Source of the DNA: a virus
Reading direction: 5' to 3' (one strand)
Length of the DNA: 23,303 nt
Virus record (IMG/VR): IMGVR_UViG_3300042111_000102
Span: 1-23,303 of that record
This document shows, in pieces, positions 1-9,300 of this stretch (position 1 is the stretch's first letter; each line of letters starts with the position of its first letter). The notes under the pieces were generated by a model. It saw only the letters and a list, made by a program, of their open reading frames with translations. It made no database searches and had not been told where the DNA came from. The translations under genes and the position numbers were made by a program.

Positions 1-17
1 AATCCCCACTATCAGAC

Positions 18-227
18 ATGAAAAAAATCAACGAACCAAAAACCATTTTACATTTCCAAAATAAAGATTATATCTATCGTTATGTTCTAGTTGATAGATT
101 TAAACATACATCAACTGCACATAATGGTTTTGATAAAGACTTAGAGCTTACAGAAGCTGAAATCTTTGCATTGGTTAAACCTAGACAATTAAGAAGAAAG
201 TACATTATTAAAAATGACTCTAAGTGA
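18..227 (+). CDS. Small phage protein, first copy of a tandem pair
   Basis: A 69-residue protein of unknown function. It holds a motif of the form PK-hydrophobic-LHFQ, then YRY-x-LV, then an acidic ELTEAEIF segment and a basic C-terminus. The next gene has the same three blocks in the same order, so the two look like diverged tandem duplicates. Its last 14 bases overlap the start of that gene. No clear Shine-Dalgarno is visible upstream, but only 17 bases of upstream sequence are present. Its place just before tail tubular protein A, where T7-like genomes carry capsid and assembly genes, suggests a small virion or assembly role; that is inference. No signal peptide or membrane segment is visible. 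Confidence 0.75.
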   Translation: MKKINEPKTILHFQNKDYIYRYVLVDRFKHTSTAHNGFDKDLELTEAEIFALVKPRQLRRKYIIKNDSK

Positions 228-438
228 TTTTGATCCAGGATGTTTGTTTTCATATCCAAAACCTAAAGTTTTATTACATTTTCAATGGGGTAATTCTAGT
301 GATGTATATCGTTATGCTTTAGTTGAAATTATTAAACAAAACAAAATTGATAGCAGAAAAAAACAAAAACAAGATGAAACAGATTTATCTCAAGAAGAGA
401 TTTGGCAAAAATACAATATTGTAGTAAAGAAAGATTAA
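214..438 (+). CDS. Small phage protein, second copy of a tandem pair
   Basis: A 74-residue protein of unknown function, paralogous to the gene before it. It shares PKVLLHFQ (PKTILHFQ in the first copy), VYRYALVE (IYRYVLVD) and DLSQEEIW (ELTEAEIF). It has a slightly longer N-terminus and a lysine/glutamine-rich spacer. It starts inside the previous gene, overlapping 14 bases in another frame, and stops one base before the tail tubular protein A start, so the three are probably translated together. No transmembrane segment. It could be a small head-completion or decoration protein, but nothing in the sequence shows this. Confidence 0.75.
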   Translation: MTLSDFDPGCLFSYPKPKVLLHFQWGNSSDVYRYALVEIIKQNKIDSRKKQKQDETDLSQEEIWQKYNIVVKKD

Positions 439-439
439 T

Positions 440-1021
440 ATGGCTTCAGTTGTAGAAATTTGTAATAACGCATTAAATCAGTTAGGTGCTTCAACTATAT
501 TGACACTTACAGAAGATTCTAAAAATGCAAGACTTTGTAATGCTAGATATGAAAGCATTCGTAATGCAGTATTTAGATCTCATACCTGGAATTGTTTAAT
601 GGCAAGACAAGAACTTGCTGCAGACACAGCAACTCCTGCTTGGGGCTGGGCTAATCAATTTACATTACCAGCAGATTGTTTAAGGGTTATTACAATATCT
701 GATTATGACTATGATTATAAAATTGAAGGTAGAAAAATAATGGCAAATATATCTCCAATTAAACTTCAATATGTAAAATTGGCTACCGATCCAAATGAAT
801 ATGATACTTTATTAACTGAAACTATTTCTGCTGCTTTAGCTGCTGATATTGCTTTTGCTGTTACTGCTAATGCTACATTGGTAACAACAATGAAAGAAAT
901 CTATCAAGAAAAATTAGCAGAAGCTAAACACATTGATGCTACAGAGGGTCAAAATACAGATCCTAATATGGGTCAAGTTGATGTAATATTATCAGACGAA
1001 TTTATCAACAGTAGGTTTTAA
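440..1021 (+). CDS. Tail tubular protein A (T7 gp11-like)
   Basis: A 193-residue protein matching the podovirus tail tubular protein A family, whose members form the ring between portal and nozzle. The N-terminal pattern (VVEICNNALNQLG, then SKNARLCNARYESIR and VFRSHTWNCLMAR) is the familiar family signature: a helical start, an Arg-Tyr-containing helix and a W-containing strand. The middle has the usual FTLPADCLRV block and the C-terminus the long helix seen in homologues. The length is normal (about 190-200). ATG at 440 follows the previous stop by one base and the next gene starts two bases after its stop. It should act in the virion with the large protein encoded next. Confidence 0.88.
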   Translation: MASVVEICNNALNQLGASTILTLTEDSKNARLCNARYESIRNAVFRSHTWNCLMARQELAADTATPAWGWANQFTLPADCLRVITISDYDYDYKIEGRKIMANISPIKLQYVKLATDPNEYDTLLTETISAALAADIAFAVTANATLVTTMKEIYQEKLAEAKHIDATEGQNTDPNMGQVDVILSDEFINSRF

Positions 1022-1023
1022 TT

Positions 1024-3297
1024 ATGGCAAGAGTATCAACAGCTCTTACTAACTTTACTGGGGGTCAGTTATCTGATCGTATGGAAGGAAGAACAGACTT
1101 CCAAAAATATTTTAGCGGCTGCAAAACTTTAGAAAATTTTATAGTTCAACCACATGGTTCAGTAACACGTAGACCAGGTACAACCTTTGTAGCAGAAATT
1201 AAAACATCATCAGAAAAAACAAGATTAATCCCTTTTGAATTTTCAACTGAACAATCTTATGCTTTAGAATTTGGAAATTTATATATTCGTTTTTATAAAG
1301 ATAATGGAGCTGTATTAGAAGCTAATAAAACCATAACAGGAATTACACAAGCAAATCCAGGTGTTGTTACATCTGCATCGCATGGTTTTTCTAATGGAGA
1401 TACAGTTGTTATTTCTGGAGTTGTTGGAATGACACAAGTAAATGGTAAAAGATTTAAAGTTGCAAGTGTTGCAACAAATACTTTTCAATTACAAGATATA
1501 GATGGTAATAACGTAAACACTACATCTTATACTGCATACACATCTGGTGGTATTGCAAATAGAGTTTATACATTAACAACAACTTATGCCACAGCAGATT
1601 TATTTGAAATTAAATATGCTCAATCAGCTGATGTTATGTATTTGTGTCATCCTGATTATTCTGTAAAAAAATTATCTAGAACTGGACATACATCATGGAC
1701 AATTACAGAAGTAGATTTTACTGATGGACCCTATTTAGATGATAATATCACAACTACAACATTTGGTATGTCATCACATACTGTTGGAACAGGAAGAACA
1801 TTAACAGCATCCGCTGTAACTGGAATTAATAATAATACAGGTTTTCAATCTACTGATGTTGGCAGACTTTTTACTTTTAGAGATGGTTATGGTGAGATCA
1901 CAGCTATTACTAGCACAACAGTTGTAACAGCAACAGTTTTAAAAGACATGGGTTCTTCCTCTACTACTACAAACTGGGCATTAGGCGCTTTTTCAGACAC
2001 TACTGGTCATCCTTCTTGCGTAACTTTCTATGAACAAAGATTAGTATTTGCAGGAACAACTGAACAACCTCAAACATTATTTTTTTCAAGATCAGGAGAT
2101 TATGAAAATATGCACGAAAATAGAGGTGGAACTGTAGCCGCAGATGATGCAATGATTTATACAATCGCATCAAATCAAGTAAATGTTATTCAATCTTTAA
2201 AAGCAACAAGAACATTAATTATATTAACATCAGGAGGTGAATTTACATTAAATTCAGATTCTACAGGAACTGCTGTATCACCTACAAATATAAATATTAA
2301 AAAACAATCTAACTATGGAGCATCTTCTATAGATGCTTTATCAGTTGGTAACGCAACTTTATTTGTTCAACGCGCTAAAAGAAAATTAAGAGAACTTGCT
2401 TATAATTTTGACACAGATGGATATGTTGCTCCTGACATGACAATCTTAGCTGAAGATATTACATTAAATGGATTAGATGAATTAACTTACCAACAAGAAC
2501 CTCATAGTATTATTTGGGGTATTCGTGGAGATGGAGTATTAGTTGGCTTAACTTACCAAAGATCAGAACAAGTTGTTGCTTGGCATCAACATAAATTAGG
2601 CGGATCTTTTGGAGCGACAGCTCATGGTATTGTTGAAAGTGTTATTTCTATTTCTGGCAATTCTTACAATAGAACTGATGAAGATCAAATTTGGGTTATT
2701 GTTAAACGTACTATTAATGGAGTAACAAGAAGATATGTAGAATATTTTACACCATTTCAATTTGATAGTTCACTTACACAATTTCAATTTGTAGATAGTG
2801 CTTTATCATATTCTGGATCAGCAACATCTACACTTACAGGATTAGATCATTTAAACGCAGCAACAGTTAGAATAATTGCTAATGGTGCAACGCATCCTGA
2901 TAAAACAGTATCTTCAGGATCTATTACATTAGACAGAACAACAACTGCTGCAAAAGTTGGTTTACCATATACATCAACATTACAAACAATGAGACTAGAT
3001 GTTGGATCGCAAGATGGAACTTCACAAGGAAAAACAAAAAGAATATTTGATGTTACATTAAGATTTTATGAAACAGTTGGAGCTAAAGTGGGTCCAGATC
3101 TAAACAATCTTGAAGAAATACCATTTAGATCTTCTGCTGCATCTATGGATGCTGCTGTTCCTCTTTTTACTGGAGATAAAAAAATTGAATTTAGAGGTAA
3201 CTTTGAAACTGATGGTTATTTATTTGTAGTTCAGGATCAAGCATTACCTATGACATTATTATCATTATATCCAAGATTAATTACTAATGATGGATAA
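1024..3297 (+). CDS. Tail tubular protein B / tail nozzle (T7 gp12-like)
   Basis: A 757-residue protein of the podovirus nozzle type. The N-terminal block, with TNFTGGQLSDRMEGRTD followed by a GC-x-LENF segment and GSVTRRPGT, is diagnostic of this family, as is the later FYEQRLVFAGTTEQP and FSRSGDYENM region. Residues about 100-180 (GITQANPGVVTSASHGF... ending in a YTSGG stretch) look like the FCCH-type beta domain often inserted in phage nozzle proteins. Length and position next to tail tubular A agree with the role. Its last 11 bases overlap the start of the following gene. Function from family; the insert boundaries are estimated by eye. Confidence 0.87.
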   Translation: MARVSTALTNFTGGQLSDRMEGRTDFQKYFSGCKTLENFIVQPHGSVTRRPGTTFVAEIKTSSEKTRLIPFEFSTEQSYALEFGNLYIRFYKDNGAVLEANKTITGITQANPGVVTSASHGFSNGDTVVISGVVGMTQVNGKRFKVASVATNTFQLQDIDGNNVNTTSYTAYTSGGIANRVYTLTTTYATADLFEIKYAQSADVMYLCHPDYSVKKLSRTGHTSWTITEVDFTDGPYLDDNITTTTFGMSSHTVGTGRTLTASAVTGINNNTGFQSTDVGRLFTFRDGYGEITAITSTTVVTATVLKDMGSSSTTTNWALGAFSDTTGHPSCVTFYEQRLVFAGTTEQPQTLFFSRSGDYENMHENRGGTVAADDAMIYTIASNQVNVIQSLKATRTLIILTSGGEFTLNSDSTGTAVSPTNINIKKQSNYGASSIDALSVGNATLFVQRAKRKLRELAYNFDTDGYVAPDMTILAEDITLNGLDELTYQQEPHSIIWGIRGDGVLVGLTYQRSEQVVAWHQHKLGGSFGATAHGIVESVISISGNSYNRTDEDQIWVIVKRTINGVTRRYVEYFTPFQFDSSLTQFQFVDSALSYSGSATSTLTGLDHLNAATVRIIANGATHPDKTVSSGSITLDRTTTAAKVGLPYTSTLQTMRLDVGSQDGTSQGKTKRIFDVTLRFYETVGAKVGPDLNNLEEIPFRSSAASMDAAVPLFTGDKKIEFRGNFETDGYLFVVQDQALPMTLLSLYPRLITNDG

Positions 3298-3739
3298 TCT
3301 TAATATTATTCCTTTTAAAAAGGAACATGCACATTACATCATTAACAATCCAATGAATGATCCTACTATTCAAATTGCACCACAATTTAAAAAATATGCA
3401 TTGTTTTTAGAAATACCAGGAATGTCATTTACTGCTGTAAAAAATAATAAAATTGTAGTATCAGGCGGTATTGGCATATTATGGGATAATGTTGCTGAGG
3501 GATGGGTTTTGGCAACAAGCGATGTATGGAAAAATCCTATATCTATTGCTAGACACGTTAAAAAAAAACTAGATATTTTAACAAAAACTTATAAAGTGAA
3601 AAGATTACAAACCGCTGTAAAAGCAGATTTTGTTTTAGGGATAAAATTTGCTGAATGGTTAGGTTTAAAATCAGAAGGTTTAATGAAACATTATGGACCA
3701 GATGGTGCTGATTACATAAGGTTCGCAAAGATTTATTGA
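3287..3739 (+). CDS. GNAT-fold internal virion protein (T7 gp13-like)
   Basis: A 150-residue protein resembling the acetyltransferase-fold proteins that sit at the gp13 position of T7-like phages (DUF2833-type). Visible hallmarks are an N-terminal FKKEHA segment, a central strand pair, and the C-terminal FAEWLGLKSEGLMKHYGPDG motif, which matches the usual GNAT ending F-x-x-x-LGF-x-x-EG-x-x-K-x-Y. The classical acetyl-CoA loop (Q/R-x-x-G-x-G/A) is not obvious, so catalytic activity is uncertain. Two start codons are adjacent (3287 and 3290). It overlaps the nozzle gene by 11 bases and precedes the other internal proteins, as gp13 does in T7. Confidence 0.72.
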   Translation: MMDNLNIIPFKKEHAHYIINNPMNDPTIQIAPQFKKYALFLEIPGMSFTAVKNNKIVVSGGIGILWDNVAEGWVLATSDVWKNPISIARHVKKKLDILTKTYKVKRLQTAVKADFVLGIKFAEWLGLKSEGLMKHYGPDGADYIRFAKIY

Positions 3740-3740
3740 T

Positions 3741-4202
3741 ATGTCATTTGTAGGTGATCTAATAACTGGACAATCGCAGAAACAGATATCCAAATATAAT
3801 GCGTCTTTATTAGAAAGAGATGCGCTTGTAAAAGAACAACAAGCTAAACAAGGATATAAAGTTTATGAAAAATTTGATTTACCACAAATTTATGCATTAG
3901 AAACAAAATCAGTTGGAGACATTAGAACTGGTTATGCAATAAGAGGTGTTGAAGAATCAGGAACTGGATTTAGAGTATTAATGGATAATGCTTTAAACTT
4001 TGAAAGAGATAGAGATATGATGGAATACAATGCTCTTGTTAAAAAAGAACAATTAGAAAATGAAGCTGTTATGAAAAGAGCTGAAGCAAGAGTTGAAATA
4101 TATCGTGGAAGAGTTGCCGAAACAATTAGTTATTTTAGAGCTGGTTCAAGTTTACTTGGCGACATTAGAACTGGACAACAAATTTATAAAGGAATGGGTT
4201 AA
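3741..4202 (+). CDS. Internal virion protein (gp14-like position)
   Basis: A 153-residue, mostly helical protein at the position of T7 gp14. It is rich in charged heptads, consistent with an elongated helical internal core or ejection protein, and has no clear membrane span. A short motif GD-(I/L)-x-TG occurs three times: VGDLITGQSQ near residue 4, VGDIRTGYAI near 58 and LGDIRTGQQI near 139. Its stop overlaps the next start as TAATG. Related short proteins occur between nozzle and large ejection proteins in many podoviruses; assignment rests on order and style rather than a named domain. Confidence 0.65.
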   Translation: MSFVGDLITGQSQKQISKYNASLLERDALVKEQQAKQGYKVYEKFDLPQIYALETKSVGDIRTGYAIRGVEESGTGFRVLMDNALNFERDRDMMEYNALVKKEQLENEAVMKRAEARVEIYRGRVAETISYFRAGSSLLGDIRTGQQIYKGMG

Positions 4203-6325
4203 TGGCAATTAAAATTTATCAATCTCAAATTAGACCCACAGAAGAAATAAGTGCTGTTCCAACAACTCCTGGATTACGTATTAGTCAAGAAATTCCAGCA
4301 GCTATTGGTAGAGCTTCTTCTGAATTTTTAGGATCGGTAAAAGATTTTTATGTTGAACAAGAAAAACTTAAAGCCGAAACAGAAGTTTTAGAAAAAAAAG
4401 AAAAGATATATAATGGAGATGATAATGTTCCAGGTTTATCTAAAATTAAAGACGAAGCATCTAAAATGGAAGATCCAGATGCAGCAAATAAATATTACAA
4501 AGAACAATTAAAAACTATTCAAGATTATCATACTAAAGATACAAAAAATTTTTTTACTAAAAGAGTATTAGATACATTTTTACAAAAACAATCAGTTGAA
4601 GATTCTATTCTTATTAGAAACTCAGCAACTAATAATCTATTAGAAAGAAGTAGATTAGCATTAGAAGCAAATACCGATCGTTTAAAAAAATCTATTGTCT
4701 ATGGAAAGACTGATCTTGAAATATCTAATGCAACAAATGAGCTTAATACTGTTTTAGAATCTGATGCTTATAATAGGATTTATGGGAAAAAAGCAGCAGA
4801 TGAGAAAAACAAAGTTAGAGAAGATATAGATTATTATAAAGGTTTAAGAACCTTAGATCGTGATCCAATGAAAATTAATGATGTTATTGCAAACTCTAAT
4901 TTACCTATAGAAAAAATTGAAAAGTTAAGATCTCATGCAAAATTATCTTCAATTAAAATAGACGAAACAACAGGCAATAATTTAAAAGATTATGATGATC
5001 AACTTAACAAAGGTAATGATCCAGGAATAAATTCTATTTTAGCATTAAGAGAAAGAGCTGTTGCAGTTGATAATTTTGAAGCAGCCAAAAAAATAGAAGG
5101 TTTAATTGAAAAAAGAAATATTATTGTAGGCATTAGAAGTAAATCACTTCCAGAAATGGATGCGGAAATTAGTAAAATGGAATCTGTATTCACAACTGCA
5201 AGAGCTAATAATCAAGACATTCCTATTGCTGAACTTAAAAAATATGAAATTATTAAAAAATTTAAAGCAGATTTACAAACAGATTTAGAAAAAGATTTAT
5301 TAAGAACAGCTTCTGAAAGAAATATTGTTTCATTAAATAATCTTAATTTTAATGATGTAATGGTTAATCCATCTGAAGAAAATAAAAAAATGTTTACAGA
5401 AAGTTTAGCTGCTAGAAAAAATTCAGCTGCTGCTGCTGCAAAATATTATAATTTACCAGCTAGATTTTTTACTGAAGCAGAATCTAAACAATTAAAATCT
5501 ATTGTTGAAAAGACAACCGATAGCAAAATGTTATTAGATTTAACACAAAATATTGCTAATGGTTTTGGTGCTGATGCTCCTGCTGCGTTTTCTGAAATTT
5601 CTAAAGAGAATGCATTGTTAGCTCATGTTGGTGGAATTACAATGTTTAATGGTGGAACTCCAACTAAAGGAGCTGCTGATGCTATTGATGGATATTTATT
5701 AAGCAAAAATAAAAATATTAAATTATTAAATTTTAGAGACGCAGATAAAGGATCTATTATTTCATCTTATAGAAATGCATTTACAAGTGTTCCAGCTGAA
5801 ACATTAAATAGAGTTATTGAAACAGCTGATAATATTTATTTAAAAAGAACTTATGATGTTAATGAATTAGAAAAATCATTTAGTACATCAAGATATCAAG
5901 AAGCAATGAATGAAGCAGTTGGTGGATTAAAAGTTAATGGTAAAGAATATGGTGGATTTGATAAATATAATGGTTTGGATGTTATTATTCCAGCTTATAT
6001 AAGAAAAGGTAATTTTAATTCTATTGTTGATTATTTAGAAAAAAATGAAAACATTCTTAAAAAATCTGGATCTTACATTGATCCTCAAGGAAATTTAATT
6101 GAAACTTTACCATTAGATAAAAATGGAAAAGAAATTAAAATATTTTCAGAAAAATTTTTTGGTGATCCTTATTTTATAACAGTGGGTCCAGGAAAGTACA
6201 AAATATCATTATCAAAACCTTATGGCAAAAATACACAACCTGAATATTTAATAAATAAAAATGGTGGTTACTTTATCGTAGATCTTAATAAGATTAAAGG
6301 AGATCTAGGAACAGTAAATAAATAA
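4202..6325 (+). CDS. Internal virion / ejection protein (gp15-like position)
   Basis: A 707-residue, highly charged and largely helical protein. Long runs of Lys/Glu-rich heptads suggest coiled coil through roughly residues 50-400, and the C-terminal third holds more Gly and aromatic residues. There is no signal peptide or evident transmembrane span. Length and order (after the gp14-like gene, before the largest ejection proteins) match T7 gp15, which is ejected into the cell with gp14 and gp16 and helps to form the trans-envelope channel. I see no enzymatic motif. Both ends overlap neighbours by one base, so translation is probably coupled. The function is inferred from position. Confidence 0.68.
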   Translation: MAIKIYQSQIRPTEEISAVPTTPGLRISQEIPAAIGRASSEFLGSVKDFYVEQEKLKAETEVLEKKEKIYNGDDNVPGLSKIKDEASKMEDPDAANKYYKEQLKTIQDYHTKDTKNFFTKRVLDTFLQKQSVEDSILIRNSATNNLLERSRLALEANTDRLKKSIVYGKTDLEISNATNELNTVLESDAYNRIYGKKAADEKNKVREDIDYYKGLRTLDRDPMKINDVIANSNLPIEKIEKLRSHAKLSSIKIDETTGNNLKDYDDQLNKGNDPGINSILALRERAVAVDNFEAAKKIEGLIEKRNIIVGIRSKSLPEMDAEISKMESVFTTARANNQDIPIAELKKYEIIKKFKADLQTDLEKDLLRTASERNIVSLNNLNFNDVMVNPSEENKKMFTESLAARKNSAAAAAKYYNLPARFFTEAESKQLKSIVEKTTDSKMLLDLTQNIANGFGADAPAAFSEISKENALLAHVGGITMFNGGTPTKGAADAIDGYLLSKNKNIKLLNFRDADKGSIISSYRNAFTSVPAETLNRVIETADNIYLKRTYDVNELEKSFSTSRYQEAMNEAVGGLKVNGKEYGGFDKYNGLDVIIPAYIRKGNFNSIVDYLEKNENILKKSGSYIDPQGNLIETLPLDKNGKEIKIFSEKFFGDPYFITVGPGKYKISLSKPYGKNTQPEYLINKNGGYFIVDLNKIKGDLGTVNK

Positions 6326-9300
6326 TGTCATTCTTTTTTGAAGAAGATAAATCTCTTAATACGTTATTAGAACCTCAAGAAAATTTTTATACTAAAAAAG
6401 AACTTCCTCCTGAACAACCTAAATTAGGTGGTGTTGAAGCAAGAGCCAAAGGAAGAGAAGAATATTTTACAGCAAAATCATTTTTAGATAATTTTAATGC
6501 AAGTATAAAAGATTTTGAAACAAGAAGTTCTGAAGTATCTGAATATAGAAATCTTACAGAAGCATGGGGTGAAATTACAGATATCATGCTTAAAAAAAAT
6601 ATTAATTTTTATAATCCAATGCCAGATGTAGATTTATATACTACAGAATTTGGATTACCATCAGATTATAAATCAAGAGAAGATAGAGTTATTGATGCTT
6701 TAAAAATTTTAGAAGAAGAACAAAATAAAAATCAAGATTTAAAAAGAGAATTAGAAAGCAAATCATTAAATAATTTAGATGCTATTTTAAAAAAAATTAG
6801 TGTTAATGCAAAAGATTCTGAAGCATACGCAAATGAACTTTATCAAAATACAAATTTTTCAGGAAAAATTGGAAATTTTGCAGGAACAGCTGTGGGTTAT
6901 TTAAAAGAACCAAGTGTATTAGTTAGTTTACCAGCTGGTTTTGCTTATGGGTTTGGAACAACAGCATTACAAACATTTTTAAAAACAGCATATTACGAAA
7001 CAGTTCTTGGAGCAGGTGCAGAAGCATCAAGACAATTAAATGTTCAACCATATAGAAAAAAATTAGGTTATGAAGGAGCTGGTTTTGAAGAAGGAGCTAA
7101 AGAAGTATTTTGGAGCGCGCTCCTTGCAGGAGGTATTGGAGGTGTTTTAAACACAGGAGTTTATGGAATATCTAAATTATTTTCAAAAACTACTCCTGAT
7201 ATGCAAGTTAAGATGATTTCAAAAATTCAAAACAATATTGAAAATTTAACTGATGAACAAGTATTAAAAATTTATAAAGAAAACTTTCCAGAACAATTTA
7301 AAACAAAAGATACTGATGCTGCAGCTCAATTTGTAGAAGATAGAATATTTGAAAATAAACAAAATCCAATGGTGGATAATGTTAGAAGTAGAGATTTACA
7401 CAATGAAAGAACAGCAGAGGTAACTGCAAATTTATTAAATGATGAACCAATTCTTATTCCAGATGAATTACCACAAAAATTAAAATTTGAAGATATCCTT
7501 AAAGGTGGATCTATAGAAGAATTTGATATTAATAAATTATCAACTGATGCAAAAACTTTTCAATATAAATCAGAAACAAATGAATTTGGAATATCACAAA
7601 AACTTATGGAAGTTACAAAATGGGATCAACCAAGTTCAAGTAGTATTTTAGTATATGAATTTAAAGATGGTAGATTAGCAGTCGTAGATGGACATCAACG
7701 ATTTGGATTAGCTAAAAAACTTATAGATCAAAAACCTAAACTTTATGGATATAGAATTAGAGAAGTAGATGGTTATTCACCTGATCATGCTATGCTTCAA
7801 GGTGTTGCAATCAATCTAAGACATGGAACAGGAACTGCTATTGATGCTGCTAAAATGATGCGTGTTAAAAATTTTGATATTAATGCAATCATGGCAAGCA
7901 TGCCTATTAAAACAGAAATAGTTAAAGTTGCTCAAGGTTTAACTAAATTATCTAATGAATCTTTTTCAATGGTAGTTAATAAATTTATTGATTACAAAAT
8001 TGCATCTAGAGTTGGTGAATTATTACCTGATAAAGAATTACATGTATCTGCGCTTTCAATTTTAAAAAAACAAAGAATTGATAATATGCAACAAGTAGAT
8101 TTAATATTAAAACAAATTAGAGAAACACCTTCTGTAAAAATGAAGGAACAAACATTATTTGGAGTTGAAGAATTTAAACAATCTTTAATTGTTGAAAAAG
8201 CAGCATTATTATCACAATTCACAAAATCTACAAAAGACAAGAAAAAGTTATTCTCACTTGTATTAAGAGAAGATGAATTATTGACTTCTGTAGGTAATAA
8301 GTTAGATAATATTAATAACGAAAAAATATTAACTCAAAATGCGAAAATCCAAGAAAAAATTGAAATCCTTGCAACCAGAGTTGGACAACTCTCTACAGAT
8401 CTCACAGAAGCAGCCAAGCTCTACCAAGCAGGAAGAAAAGCCGAAGCAAGAAAATACTTTGCCAACGCTGTCGATCGAGCAGCAGAAAGAGGCGATTTTG
8501 ATGGGATCAATGCTAGCGGATCACCAGACAATAATGCAATTAAAACTGAGATACAAACAGGCACTCCAGGAAGCAGACCAAAATCAGAAAACTTAAGTAA
8601 TAAATTATTTGATCAACCTGGTGGTAAAGGTTCAGTTGATCAAAGCCAATCTTTAAAAAATGAAATATTAGTAGGTGAAGAAGTTCCTCCTGCTAAACCA
8701 ACACAAACAGATTTAACAAATTCTATTAATGCAAAAAATAAAGTTCTTGACGAAAAAGAATTAAGAATAGTTAAAAATATAGATGAAAAATTAAGCTCTG
8801 GTAATCCAACAATAGAAAACGTTGAAGATATTAGAAATTCAGATGTACTTAAAAAAATAATTAAAGATCAAGATGTTTATTATGAACAATATCGTACAGA
8901 TGTGTCTCCTAATTTTGTTAATGGAAAATTTACAGATGAATATCTAAATAATAAAATTTATAAATTAGGAAAAAAAGAATATAAAGGTATAGATAATATT
9001 ATTAATGCCATTTATCAAACAGGATCTGAAACAAAAGATCGTATTGCATTTATAGTTACAGGTTTACCAGCTGCAGGTAAATCAACATTTACAAACGATA
9101 TTAAAACCATTGTTAAATCAATAGTTATTGATCCTGATGATTTTAAAAAAGTTATTCCAGAATATAAAAAAGGTATTGGTACATCTGCAACACATAAAGA
9201 AAGTAAAGTATTTTTTAGAAAAATGGGTGAGAAAGCTATTGGTAATGGAGATAATATTATTTTACCAATTCTTGGAAGAAATGAACAATCATTAAATGAA

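Noticed and set aside
4999-5193. - strand ORF inside the gp15-like gene
   Set aside because: Opposite to a strong coding frame with normal codon use; no RBS and no overlap structure.
6387-6587. - strand ORF inside the ParB/zeta gene
   Set aside because: Shadow of a coding frame; no RBS and no codon shift in the host gene there, unlike the two + strand overlap candidates.
7769-7782. TTATTCACC near-matches to a DnaA box inside coding sequence (also near 10136)
   Set aside because: One mismatch to consensus, coding context, expected by chance in AT-rich DNA.
7992-8240. - strand ORF inside the ParB/zeta gene
   Set aside because: Shadow with Ser/Cys/Phe-rich product typical of antisense reading.
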